A stretch of 64,000 nt of DNA, from the NCBI GenBank assembly GCA_963714455.1, contig CAVQON010000020.1, positions 487,666 to 551,665 on the forward strand. The letters run 5' to 3'. Numbering within the stretch: position 1 is the stretch's first letter; each line of letters begins with the position of its first letter. Shown piece after piece: positions 26,781 through 34,932 of this stretch. Under the pieces are notes generated by a model. It did not search any database, was not told the origin of the DNA, and saw only the letters and a list, made by a program, of their open reading frames with translations. The translations under genes were made by a program, and so were the position numbers. Source of the DNA: CAVQGZ01 sp963714455. GTDB lineage: Bacteria; Actinomycetota; Actinomycetes; Jiangellales; Jiangellaceae.

Positions 26781-26798
26781 GTTGACATAACTATCAAC
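26781..26798 (+). promoter_or_regulatory. ftsZ upstream element with TTGACA and GTTGA/TCAAC dyad
   Basis: In the 186-nt gap before ftsZ, TTGACA (26782-26787) lies in an inverted repeat GTTGA-N8-TCAAC. I recall a similar GTTGACATAACTAT stretch upstream of ftsZ in other actinobacteria. The -10 is unclear (TACCTG at 26802-26807 gives a short 14-nt spacer). A small CTCT/AGAG stem follows. Confidence 0.45.
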
Positions 26799-26867
26799 CT
26801 CTACCTGACGGTGAGAGTTCAGCAGCACCGGTTGGCGGTCATCCGGTGGAGAGGAAGGCGGACGTCC

Positions 26868-28046
26868 ATGGCAGCTCCCCAGAACTACCTGGCGGTGATC
26901 AAGGTCGTCGGAATCGGCGGCGGCGGCGTCAACGCGGTGAACCGGATGATCGAGGCCGGTCTGCGCGGGGTCGAGTTCATCGCGATCAACACCGACGCAC
27001 AGGCACTGCTGATGAGCGATGCCGACGTCAAGCTCGACGTCGGACGCGAGGCGACACGCGGGCTCGGCGCCGGCGCAGACCCCGAGGTGGGCCGGCGCGC
27101 CGCCGAGGACCACGCCGAGGAGATCGAAGAGGTGCTGCGCGGCGCCGACATGGTGTTCGTCACCGCCGGTGAGGGTGGCGGCACCGGCACCGGGGGAGCC
27201 CCGGTGGTGGCGCGCATCGCCAAGTCGATGGGGGCGCTCACGGTGGGCGTCGTGACCCGTCCGTTCGCGTTCGAGGGCAAGCGTCGCGGTGGCCAGGCCG
27301 AGGCCGGCATCGAGGCTCTCAACGACGAGGTCGACACGCTCATCGTGATCCCGAACGACCGCCTGCTGTCGATCAGCGACCGCCAGGTGAGCGTGCTCGA
27401 CGCGTTCCGCAGCGCGGACGAGGTGCTGCGCTCCGGCGTGCAGGGCATCACCGACCTGATCACCACCCCGGGCCTGATCAACCTCGACTTCGCCGACGTC
27501 AAGTCGGTGATGAAGGACGCGGGCTCCGCCCTCATGGGCATCGGCTCGGCTCGCGGTGAGGACCGCTCGATCGCTGCCGCCGAGCTGGCCATCTCCAGCC
27601 CGCTGCTCGAGGCGTCCATCGATGGCGCCTACGGCGTGCTGCTGTCGGTCTCCGGTGGCTCCGACCTGGGTCTGTTCGAGATCCACGAGGCGGCCAACCT
27701 GGTCTCCGAGGCGGCCCACCCGGACGCCAACATCATCTTCGGCGCCGTCATCGACGACGCCCTGGGTGACGAGGTGCGGGTGACCGTCATCGCGGCCGGT
27801 TTCGAGGGTGGCGCACCGAAGAAGCGGGAGAGCGCGGTGGGTCGCCGTGGGGAGATCCCCGGGCTGGGCAAGAAGCGCGAGGGCGCCAACGGTCGCTCGG
27901 CCCCGGCTCCGGTGGCCACCGCGCCCGCACCGCCGAGTGCCCCGGTTGTCGAGGAGGCTCCCCCTGTCGCCCCGGCTCGTCCGGCCCCGCGGGTGCTCGT
28001 TCCGGACACCAACGACGACCTGGACGTCCCGGACTTCTTGAAGTAG
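26868..28046 (+). CDS. ftsZ: Cell division GTPase FtsZ
   Basis: 392 residues. Seen: GIGGGGVNAVNRM, the tubulin signature GGGTGTGGAP, NDRLL, the T7 synergy loop NLDFADVKSVM, an Ala/Pro-rich linker of about 55 residues, and the C-terminal peptide DDLDVPDFLK that binds SepF. It forms the cytokinetic Z ring. ATG 26868 is preceded by GGAGAGGAAGG. SepF, which anchors FtsZ in actinobacteria, is encoded three genes downstream. A strong hairpin follows the stop. Confidence 0.97.
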   Translation: MAAPQNYLAVIKVVGIGGGGVNAVNRMIEAGLRGVEFIAINTDAQALLMSDADVKLDVGREATRGLGAGADPEVGRRAAEDHAEEIEEVLRGADMVFVTAGEGGGTGTGGAPVVARIAKSMGALTVGVVTRPFAFEGKRRGGQAEAGIEALNDEVDTLIVIPNDRLLSISDRQVSVLDAFRSADEVLRSGVQGITDLITTPGLINLDFADVKSVMKDAGSALMGIGSARGEDRSIAAAELAISSPLLEASIDGAYGVLLSVSGGSDLGLFEIHEAANLVSEAAHPDANIIFGAVIDDALGDEVRVTVIAAGFEGGAPKKRESAVGRRGEIPGLGKKREGANGRSAPAPVATAPAPPSAPVVEEAPPVAPARPAPRVLVPDTNDDLDVPDFLK

Positions 28047-28069
28047 CCGCCTCTCGCACCACCCAGCAG

Positions 28070-28113
28070 AGCACCGAAGGATCGTGGGCCACCACCCCCG
28101 ATCCTTCGGTGCT
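28070..28113 (+). terminator. Hairpin terminator after ftsZ
   Basis: AGCACCGAAGGATCG (28070-28084) and its exact complement (28099-28113) form a perfect 15-bp stem with a 14-nt loop, 24 nt after the ftsZ stop. The T-run is weak (TTCTGGTT), as often seen in GC-rich bacteria. It would end the dcw transcript before pgeF. Confidence 0.8.
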
Positions 28114-28198
28114 TCTGGTTGTGGACGCGACCGTGGCTGCTCGTCCTTCGGTAGCGCCGGGGCGTTCCGCCCGGCTCACGTGCTGACAGACTGCCCGG

Positions 28199-28900
28199 AT
28201 GGCTGACGTCCTCTTCACCGATCGCGTCGGCGGGGTCAGCAAGGCGCCGTTCGACACGCTGAACCTGGCCACCCACGTCGGCGACGACCCGGGCGCCGTG
28301 GCGGCCAACCGCGCGAGGGTGGCCGCACGTGCCGGTGTGCCGCCCGAGCGACTCGTGGTGCTGGCCGCCGTGTCGGGGGGTCCGGTCGCTCGGGTGGACG
28401 CGTCGAGCCCGGGCGAGGTGGGCGGGGTGGAGGCGATCGTCACCACCGAGGCCGACCTGGCAGTCGGCGTCATCGCCGCCGACTGCGTCCCCGTGCTGCT
28501 GGCCGAGGATGCGGCTGGGGTGATCGGTGCTGCCCACGCCGGACGTCGTGGCGTGCAGGCCCGCATCGTCACCGACACCGTGTCCGCGATGGTCGACCTG
28601 GGTGCCCACCGCGACCGTCTCGTGGCCTGGGTGGGTCCAGCCATCTGCGGGCGCTGCTACGAGGTCGGGGACGACGTGGCCGCGCAGACGGTCGCGGTGG
28701 CACCCGCCGCGCGGGCGACCACCTCGTGGGGCACCACTGCGCTGGACCTTCCCGCGGCGGTTCTCGCCGAGCTCGCCGAGGCCGGTGTGACGGACGTGCA
28801 GGCCGACCCGCGCTGCACGGTCGAAGATCCCCTGCTGTACTCCTACCGCCGCGACGGCCTGACAGGCCGCCAGGCGAGCGTCGTGGTGCGCCATGGGTGA
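28199..28900 (+). CDS. pgeF: PgeF/YlmD-like multicopper-oxidase-fold protein with a lost metal ligand
   Basis: The 233-residue protein is the usual neighbour of ftsZ and belongs to the laccase-domain family now linked to purine nucleoside or muropeptide metabolism. FTDRVGGVS, NLATHVGDDP, ADCVPVLL (Cys 96) and AAHAGRRG (His 113) are present. The family's first ligand His, normally in QVHG, is absent: the segment reads LAAVSGGPV at residues 56-63. The usual AGWRG is AGRRG. Neither neighbouring frame supplies QVHG, so no frameshift explains it. Activity is doubtful. It overlaps yggS by 8 nt. Confidence 0.85.
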   Translation: MADVLFTDRVGGVSKAPFDTLNLATHVGDDPGAVAANRARVAARAGVPPERLVVLAAVSGGPVARVDASSPGEVGGVEAIVTTEADLAVGVIAADCVPVLLAEDAAGVIGAAHAGRRGVQARIVTDTVSAMVDLGAHRDRLVAWVGPAICGRCYEVGDDVAAQTVAVAPAARATTSWGTTALDLPAAVLAELAEAGVTDVQADPRCTVEDPLLYSYRRDGLTGRQASVVVRHG

Positions 28901-29609
28901 GCGCACCGTCGTGGCCGGGCGCCATGATCAGGTGGCCGAAGGCCTCGCCCGCACGAAGGCGCGTATCGAGCGTGCGTGCGAGACGGCGGGGCGCGACCCG
29001 GGCGAGGTCACGCTCGTCGTGGTGACCAAGACCTTCCCGGCGTCCGACGTGCGGCTGCTGCACGAGCTCGGCGTCCGCGACGTGGGGGAGAACCGGCATC
29101 CCGAGGCCGGCGACAAGGCCGCGGCCTGCGCCGACCTCGACCTGCGCTGGCACTTCGTGGGTCAGCTGCAGACCAACAAGGCGCGCGTCGTGGCCGGGTA
29201 CGCCGATGTCGTGCACTCGCTCGACCGCGCCCGGCTGGCGACCGGGCTCGCCAAGGGGGTGCCCGACGGCGAGACGCTCGACTGCCTGGTTCAGGTGTCG
29301 CTCGACCCACCGTCGGCGCAGGGCCGCGGTGGCGCAGCGCCGAGCGACGCGCCGTCCATCGCCGAGGCGATCGCCGCCCACGACCGGCTACGCCTGCGCG
29401 GCGTCATGGCGGTCGCCCCACTGGGGGCAGACCCGGACGAGGCGTTCTCCCGCCTGCTCGGCGTCAGCCAGACCCTGCGCGAGCGGTGGCCCGAGGCCGA
29501 CGCTGTGTCTGCCGGCATGAGCGGTGACCTGGAGGCGGCCGTGCGTCACGGCGCGACACACGTGCGTGTCGGCAGCGCAATCCTCGGAACCCGCCCCGCC
29601 GCCCGATAG
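28893..29609 (+). CDS. PLP-binding protein YggS/YlmE
   Basis: 238 residues of the alanine-racemase-fold family that buffers pyridoxal phosphate. The PLP lysine lies in LVVVTKTFPASDV, followed by DVGENRHPEAGDKA, WHFVGQLQTNK, VHSLDR and a C-terminal SAGMSGDLEAAVRHGATHVRVGSAILG. It is usually encoded between ftsZ and sepF, as here. ATG 28893 lies inside the end of pgeF. Confidence 0.92.
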   Translation: MGERTVVAGRHDQVAEGLARTKARIERACETAGRDPGEVTLVVVTKTFPASDVRLLHELGVRDVGENRHPEAGDKAAACADLDLRWHFVGQLQTNKARVVAGYADVVHSLDRARLATGLAKGVPDGETLDCLVQVSLDPPSAQGRGGAAPSDAPSIAEAIAAHDRLRLRGVMAVAPLGADPDEAFSRLLGVSQTLRERWPEADAVSAGMSGDLEAAVRHGATHVRVGSAILGTRPAAR

Positions 29610-29685
29610 CCTCGCGTCACGTGAGCGGGCTCGTGCCCGCCCATGACGACGAGACCCGAATACACCGACGCGAAGGACGGCGACC

Positions 29686-30195
29686 ATGGCCGGAGCAATG
29701 CGCAAGATGGCCGTGTACCTGGGCCTGGTCGAGGACGGCCAGAACTACGGGGAGTACGCAGTCGACGAGAACGGTTACCCGATCGACGACTACGACGTCG
29801 AGGAGTACGACCAGCCCCAAGCGGCCGAGCCAGCACCGGCGGCCGCCGGCCCGCAGGGCGATGCGATGGCCAGCGTGAGCCGCCTGCCGGAGCGCCGTCC
29901 AGCCTCGCGCACCGACCTGTCGCGCATCACGACCCTGACGCCGCGTACCTACAACGAGGCGCGAACGATCGGGGAGAGCTTCCGCGACGGCGTCCCGGTG
30001 ATCATGAACCTCGGCGAGATGGACGACACCGACGCCAAGCGTCTCGTCGACTTCGCCGCCGGCCTGGTGTTCGGCATGCGCGGCACCATCGAGCGCATCT
30101 CGTCCAAGGTGTTCCTGCTCTCCCCGTCGTCGATCACCGTGACGGCCGAGGAGAAGAAGCGCTTGGTCGCCGGGGAGTTCTACAACCAGTCCTGA
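29686..30195 (+). CDS. sepF: Cell division protein SepF
   Basis: 169 residues (a second ATG at 29698 would remove four). An N-terminal amphipathic membrane-binding segment (MRKMAVYLGLVEDG) is followed by an acidic linker and the SepF core: TLTPRTYNEARTIGESFRDGVPVIMNL, DAKRLVDFAAGLVFGMRGTIERISSKVFLLSP. SepF tethers FtsZ to the membrane and is essential in actinobacteria lacking FtsA. The core ends with VAGEFYNQS. No FtsA is seen in the window. Confidence 0.95.
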   Translation: MAGAMRKMAVYLGLVEDGQNYGEYAVDENGYPIDDYDVEEYDQPQAAEPAPAAAGPQGDAMASVSRLPERRPASRTDLSRITTLTPRTYNEARTIGESFRDGVPVIMNLGEMDDTDAKRLVDFAAGLVFGMRGTIERISSKVFLLSPSSITVTAEEKKRLVAGEFYNQS

Positions 30196-30253
30196 GCAGA
30201 CACCGCGCGCCCTCCGGTGGTGACGCCGGTGTGCTCGACTACCGTTGGCCAGT

Positions 30254-30538
30254 GTGACGATCGTCGGCGCAGTGCTGTCCACCGTGCTGTGGCTGTTCTT
30301 CTTGGCCCTGCTGGCCCGGCTCGTCTTCGACTGGGTGTTCGTGCTCTCCCGCAGCTGGGAACCCAAGGGGCCCATGGTGCTCGTGCTCGAGGCGACCTAC
30401 AGCGTCACCGACCCGCCGCTCAAGGCGCTTCGCAGGGTGATCCCACCCCTACGCATCGGCTCGGTGTCACTCGATCTGGGCTTCTTGATTCTCATCATCG
30501 CGGTACAGATAGCGTTGTCTCTGGTCTCGAACCTGTAG
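30254..30538 (+). CDS. YggT family membrane protein
   Basis: 94 residues with two hydrophobic helices (VGAVLSTVLWLFFLALLARLVFDWV and LDLGFLILIIAVQIALSLV) around the conserved DPPLKALRRVIPPLRIG. YggT proteins sit beside sepF and divIVA in Gram-positives; a link to envelope or osmotic stress has been proposed but the mechanism is unknown. I chose GTG 30254 over TTG 30245 because TACCGT (30240-30245) lies 8 nt before it, the leaderless geometry seen elsewhere here. Confidence 0.85.
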   Translation: MTIVGAVLSTVLWLFFLALLARLVFDWVFVLSRSWEPKGPMVLVLEATYSVTDPPLKALRRVIPPLRIGSVSLDLGFLILIIAVQIALSLVSNL

Positions 30539-30593
30539 ACCGCGCCGCCGTATGATGCGGCGCCCGACACTTGCCACGACATCGAGGTGACCG

Positions 30594-31346
30594 ATGACCT
30601 TGACCCCCCAGGACGTTGCGAACAAGGAGTTCCTGACCGTCCGCCTGCGTGAGGGCTACGACATGCAGGAGGTCGACCAGTTCTTGGACGAGGTCGAGGC
30701 CGAGCTGCGTCGGCTCTACGACGAGAACGACCAGCTGCGGCAAGGGTTGCTGCCCGAGGGCGTCGACGTCGCGCCTGCGCCCGCCCCCACGCGCGACGAG
30801 ACCGCTCGTCAGGCCGCTGACGTCCACGAGGAGCAGGCGGAGCGAGTCACCCACGACCCGTCCCAGGCGCCGGCGGCAGCGCTGACGATCCTGACCCACG
30901 CCCAGACCGCCGCTGACAACCTCGTTGACGAGGCCCGCACCCGCGCCGACGCCTTGATCGCGGACGCGACTGCCAAGGCTGACAGCCTGGTGGGAGAGGC
31001 GACCGAGCGCTCCGAGCAGCTCAACGTCGAGACCGAGCAGCTGCGTACCGAGCTCATGGGCAACCTGGAGCAGGAGGAGAACGACCTGCGCACCCGGCTG
31101 GACGATCTTCGCGCGCACGAGCGTGAGTACCGCAGCCGGCTCATCGCCTACCACTCCGAGCAGGCCCGGCGCCTGCAGGAGGGTCAGGGCGACGACATCG
31201 ACGTCGAGGCACCCTTCGCCGACGACCCCAGCTCGGGGATCGACGCCGGCATCAGCCCCTCGGTCGACCCCGGCGTCGACCCGGAGGCGGTGGACGCCGC
31301 GGACGCGCCGCAGATCGACCCCGAGGAGGAGTACCGCCCGAGCTAG
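30594..31346 (+). CDS. divIVA: DivIVA/Wag31 polar growth protein
   Basis: 250 residues. It starts MTLTPQDVANKEFLTVRLREGYDMQEVDQFLDEV in pieces typical of the DivIVA lipid-binding domain, then coiled coil (EATERSEQLNVETEQLRTELMGNLEQEENDLRTRL in part) and an acidic tail. It organises polar or septal wall growth in actinobacteria. ATG 30594 follows GAGGTGA. A TATGAT at 30551-30556 with TCGAAC 18 nt upstream could be its own promoter. The stop codon TAG lies in the CTAG shared with ileS. Confidence 0.93.
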   Translation: MTLTPQDVANKEFLTVRLREGYDMQEVDQFLDEVEAELRRLYDENDQLRQGLLPEGVDVAPAPAPTRDETARQAADVHEEQAERVTHDPSQAPAAALTILTHAQTAADNLVDEARTRADALIADATAKADSLVGEATERSEQLNVETEQLRTELMGNLEQEENDLRTRLDDLRAHEREYRSRLIAYHSEQARRLQEGQGDDIDVEAPFADDPSSGIDAGISPSVDPGVDPEAVDAADAPQIDPEEEYRPS

Positions 31347-34300
31347 CCGCCGGCCCGGCGCAGCCGCACCGTGACCGAGGCGTCCTCGGGGCTGGACTCG
31401 TAGGCGTCCGGCAACGATTCCAGGTCGTCGCTCACCGACACCGCCAGCACCTCACCGGCGATCAGGTCGGTGTGCGCGCGGATGGCTGCCGCCGTGTCGG
31501 CGCCGGCAGCCCAGGCGAGGTCGATGCGGTCGGTGACGGCGAGCCCGGCGCGCTTGCGCGCCTCCTGCACCACCCGCACGGTCTCGCGGGCGAGCCCGAG
31601 CGCCGTCAGCTCGGGGGTGAGGGTGAGGTCGAGCGCGACCGTCTCGCCCTCCCGCGCCACTGCCCACCCCTCCTGTGGCGTCTCGGTGACGACGACGTCG
31701 TCGGGCTCCAGCGCCACGGTGCCGAGTCCGTCCACCTGCACCTGCGCCGTGCCCGTGCCGAGCGCCGCGGCCAGCACGGCGGCGTCGGCGGCGGCGATCG
31801 CGGCCGCGACGCGAGGGGTGTCCTTGGCGAACCTCTTGCCCAACGACCTGAAGTTGCCCTTGGCCGCGTAGCTGACGAGGCCCGACCCCGACCCGGCGAG
31901 CGTGGTGAGCTCGAGCACGTTCAGCTCGTCGGCCACGTGTGCACGAAGCTCGTCGTCCAGGGCGTCCCAGCCGCGTGCTCCGATGAGCGCTCGCGACAGC
32001 GGCTGGCGAGTACGCACCTTGGCCTCCGCGCGGGCCGCCCGGCCCAGCTCGACCAGCCGGCGCACGAGGCGCACCTGCTCGTCGAGGTGGTCGTCGACCA
32101 GCGCGGGGTCGGCTGTCGGGAACGACGCGAGGTGCACCGACATGGCGGCGTCGGCCTCCACCGGACGCACGATCGACTGCCAGACCTTCTCGGTCACGAA
32201 CGGCGTGAGCGGGGCCATCAGCCGGGTCAGCGTCGAGACGCACTCGTGCAGCGTCGCCAGCGCGGCCGGGTCGCCGTCCCAGAAGCGACGTCGGGAGCGG
32301 CGCACGTACCAGTTCGACAGGTCGTCGACGAACGCCGAGATCAGCTGTCCCGCCCGGGCCGTGTCGAAGCCGTCCAGGGCATCGTCAACGCCGGCCGTCA
32401 CGCGGTTGAGCTCGGAGAGCGCCCACCGGTCCAGCACCGGTCGGTCGGCGACAGCGGGCACCTGCTCGCCCGGCGACCAGTCGGCCAGCCCGCCGTACAG
32501 CGACAGGAACGACGCGGTGTTCCAGTAGGTCAGCAGCACCTTGCGCACGACGTCGCCGATGGCTGTGTGGCCGAGCTTGCGCGGTAGCCACGGTGACCCG
32601 CTCGCGGCCATGAACCAGCGCACGGCGTCGGCACCGTGGTCGTCCATGAGCCCGATGGGCTCGAGCACGTTGCCGAGGTGCTTGCTCATCTTGCGGCCGT
32701 CCTCGGCGAGGATCAGCCCCAGGCACAGGACGTTCTCGTACGACGACCGGTCGAACACCAGGGTCCCGATGGCCATCAGCGTGTAGAACCAGCCGCGGGT
32801 CTGGTCGAGCGCCTCGCAGATGAACTGCGCGGGGTAGGCGGCCTCGAAGGCCTCGACGCTGCCCGGCTTGTGCGGGTAGCCCCACTGGGCGAAGGGCATC
32901 GCGCCGGAGTCGTACCAGACGTCGATCACCTCGGGCACCCGGCGGAACTCGCCGTCCACCCCGGGCAGGGTGAAGGTGACGTCGTCGACGTAGGGCCGGT
33001 GCGGGTCGAGCGCCGACAGGTCCATGCCGGCCAGCTCGCCGAGCTCGGCCAGCGACCCGACGCACACCACATGGGACGGGTCGAGGTCGTTGCGCCAGAT
33101 CGGCAGCGGCGTCCCCCAGAACCGGTTGCGCGACAGCGCCCAGTCGACGTTGTTGCGCAGCCAGTCGCCGTAGCGGCCCCACTTGACCGAGTCGGGGAAC
33201 CAGCTCGTGGCCTCGTTCTCGCGCAGCAGCGCGTCCTTGACCGCTGTCGTGCGGATGTACCAGGACGGCTGCGCGTAGTAGATGAGCGGCGTGTGGCAGC
33301 GCCAGCAGTGCGGGTAGGGGTGCTCGTAGGGCACGTGGCGCCACATCAGCCCGCGCGACTCCAGGTCGCGCACCAGGTCGGTGTCGGCGTGCTTGAAGAA
33401 CTGGCCCCCGACGAGCGCGACGTCCTCGGCGAAGGTGCCGTCGCGGCGTACCGGGTTCACCACAGGCAGGTCGTAGGCCTTGCAGACGGCGAGGTCGTCA
33501 GCGCCGAACGCCGGGGCCTGGTGCACCAGGCCGGTGCCGTCCTCGGTGGTGACGTAGTCGCCGAGCACGACGATGTGGGCGTTCGGGATGTCGACGAGCT
33601 CGAAGGGGCGCTGGTAGGTCCAGCGCTCCATCTCGGCCCCGGTGAAGCGAGCCAGCTCGCGCGCGCCCTCGCCGACGGCCGACTCGACGAGGGGCTCGGC
33701 CACGACCGCCGGACGGGCCAGGTCGTCGTGCTCGACGAGCACGTAGGTGACCTCGGGGTTGACCGCGACGGCGGTGTTGGACACCAGCGTCCACGGCGTC
33801 GTCGTCCACACCAGCAGATCGGCGTCGCCCGCGTACGGGCCGGACGTGAGCGGGAAGCGGACGTACACCGACGGGTCGACGACGGTCTCGTACCCGCCGG
33901 GCTGGCCGAGCTCGTGGTCGGACAGGCTCGTACCGCAGCGTGGGCAGTACGGGGCGACCCGGTGGTCCTCGGCGAGCAGCCCGGCGTCGAAGATCGTCTT
34001 GAGCGACCACCAGACGCTCTGGACGTAGTCGGGGTCCATCGTGCGGTACGCCTGCGACGTGTCGACCCAGAAGCCCATGCGCTCGGTCATCTCCTCGAAC
34101 GCGTCCACGTGGCGCATCACCGACTCACGGCAGCGGGCGTTGAACTCCGCGACGCCGAACGCCTCGATGTCGGTCTTGCCGGCGAAGCCCAGCTCTTTCT
34201 CCACCGCGATCTCCACCGGCAGGCCGTGGCAGTCCCAGCCGGCGCGCCGGGGCACGTGGTAGCCCTTCATGGTGCGGTACCGGGGGAACACGTCCTTGAA

Positions 34301-34495
34301 GACGCGCGCCTCGATGTGGTGCGTGCCCGGCATGCCGTTCGCGGTCGGGGGCCCCTCGTAGAAGTGCCAGGCCGGACGCGTCTGCTCGTCGGCGAGCGAG
34401 CGGGTGAACACGTCGTTGTCGCGCCAGAACGACAGCATCCCGTGGTCGAGGGCAGGCAGGTCGACCTGCGGGGGCAGTGCTTCGTATCCGGCCAT
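31343..34495 (-). CDS. ileS: Isoleucyl-tRNA synthetase, type with GTHH in place of HIGH
   Basis: 1050 residues from ATG 34495. It has the class I catalytic core with FYEGPPTANGMPGTHHIEAR (signature GTHH at residues 57-60 instead of HxGH), GWDCHGLPVE, the editing domain, and GRKMSKHLGN near residue 600, then anticodon-binding domains. Overall it resembles the eukaryote-like IleRS2 group, known for low mupirocin sensitivity. It is the only ileS in the window. Expression is controlled by a T-box leader directly upstream, and its stop shares CTAG with divIVA. The frame upstream of 34495 runs through the T-box and is not coding. Confidence 0.95.
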   Translation of the reverse strand: MAGYEALPPQVDLPALDHGMLSFWRDNDVFTRSLADEQTRPAWHFYEGPPTANGMPGTHHIEARVFKDVFPRYRTMKGYHVPRRAGWDCHGLPVEIAVEKELGFAGKTDIEAFGVAEFNARCRESVMRHVDAFEEMTERMGFWVDTSQAYRTMDPDYVQSVWWSLKTIFDAGLLAEDHRVAPYCPRCGTSLSDHELGQPGGYETVVDPSVYVRFPLTSGPYAGDADLLVWTTTPWTLVSNTAVAVNPEVTYVLVEHDDLARPAVVAEPLVESAVGEGARELARFTGAEMERWTYQRPFELVDIPNAHIVVLGDYVTTEDGTGLVHQAPAFGADDLAVCKAYDLPVVNPVRRDGTFAEDVALVGGQFFKHADTDLVRDLESRGLMWRHVPYEHPYPHCWRCHTPLIYYAQPSWYIRTTAVKDALLRENEATSWFPDSVKWGRYGDWLRNNVDWALSRNRFWGTPLPIWRNDLDPSHVVCVGSLAELGELAGMDLSALDPHRPYVDDVTFTLPGVDGEFRRVPEVIDVWYDSGAMPFAQWGYPHKPGSVEAFEAAYPAQFICEALDQTRGWFYTLMAIGTLVFDRSSYENVLCLGLILAEDGRKMSKHLGNVLEPIGLMDDHGADAVRWFMAASGSPWLPRKLGHTAIGDVVRKVLLTYWNTASFLSLYGGLADWSPGEQVPAVADRPVLDRWALSELNRVTAGVDDALDGFDTARAGQLISAFVDDLSNWYVRRSRRRFWDGDPAALATLHECVSTLTRLMAPLTPFVTEKVWQSIVRPVEADAAMSVHLASFPTADPALVDDHLDEQVRLVRRLVELGRAARAEAKVRTRQPLSRALIGARGWDALDDELRAHVADELNVLELTTLAGSGSGLVSYAAKGNFRSLGKRFAKDTPRVAAAIAAADAAVLAAALGTGTAQVQVDGLGTVALEPDDVVVTETPQEGWAVAREGETVALDLTLTPELTALGLARETVRVVQEARKRAGLAVTDRIDLAWAAGADTAAAIRAHTDLIAGEVLAVSVSDDLESLPDAYESSPEDASVTVRLRRAGG

Positions 34496-34503
34496 GGGCG
34501 GTG

Positions 34504-34745
34504 CTCTCCGTCGTGTCGTCGTGCTCGACGGAGGGACGAGAGCTCGGGCGCGTTGCCCGGTCCCGCGGTACCACCCTCCTTGGCGTCCGGGCCTCGGTCG
34601 GTCACCGAGGTTCGGACGCCCTCTCACCACCTCTGCGCGAGGCTGCCGGGTCTAGTGGGGCGCCCGTGCTGCTGGCCACCTGTTCTTCCGGCGACTCCGG
34701 GGTGATCTCTCGCACGCGCGCACCTCCCGGGCTCGCACCGTCCCC
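34504..34745 (-). ncRNA. T-box riboswitch of ileS, translational type
   Basis: The minus strand carries the T-box core TGGTACCGCG (34573-34564) that pairs with the free CCA end of tRNA. Upstream lie a strong stem (8 bp GGCGTCCG/CGGACGCC enclosing CCTCGGT/ACCGAGG, 34582-34620) and a specifier segment GAGAGATCACCCC with isoleucine codon ATC at 34706-34704. Just before the start codon, CTCCGTCG (34533-34526) can pair with CGACGGAG (34513-34506), hiding the GGAG ribosome site. No T-run follows. The design fits actinobacterial ileS T-boxes that open the ribosome site when uncharged tRNA-Ile binds. Confidence 0.9.
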
Positions 34746-34797
34746 GGTTCGCTTCAGGCCGCCGACGTGGACAGGTGTCCCCATCGATGTCAGCACC

Positions 34798-34825
34798 AGG
34801 ATAGCCGTGCCGAGGCGAGTGTCGA
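34798..34825 (-). promoter_or_regulatory. Candidate ileS promoter (TCGACA-N16-TATCCT)
   Basis: On the minus strand TCGACA (34825-34820) and TATCCT (34803-34798) are 16 nt apart, giving a leader that would include the whole T-box. The 437-nt region 34496-34932 contains this promoter, the T-box and the divergent promoter of the DksA-like gene, and no coding sequence. Confidence 0.45.
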
Positions 34826-34874
34826 TCCGCCGAGCGGTGAGCTCGGCGGTCAGGTGGTCAAGGGCCTTTGGTCG

Positions 34875-34903
34875 TTGCCGCGGGCCTGCTTCGAAGGTAT
34901 GTT
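34875..34903 (+). promoter_or_regulatory. Candidate promoter of the DksA-like gene (TTGCCG-N17-TATGTT)
   Basis: TTGCCG (34875-34880) and TATGTT (34898-34903) have ideal 17-nt spacing, 30 nt before the start codon. A one-mismatch LexA-like box CGAAGGTATGTTCG (34892-34905) overlaps the -10. Confidence 0.55.
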
Positions 34904-34932
34904 CGCGCGACCTGCACAGAAGGAGTGGTCCT

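Noticed and set aside
34504..34573. Transcription terminator upstream of ileS
   Set aside because: The hairpin has no T-run and covers the ribosome site, so translational control fits better.
34496..34630. N-terminal extension of ileS into the leader
   Set aside because: The extra 45 codons coincide with the T-box core and masking hairpin and have no synthetase similarity.
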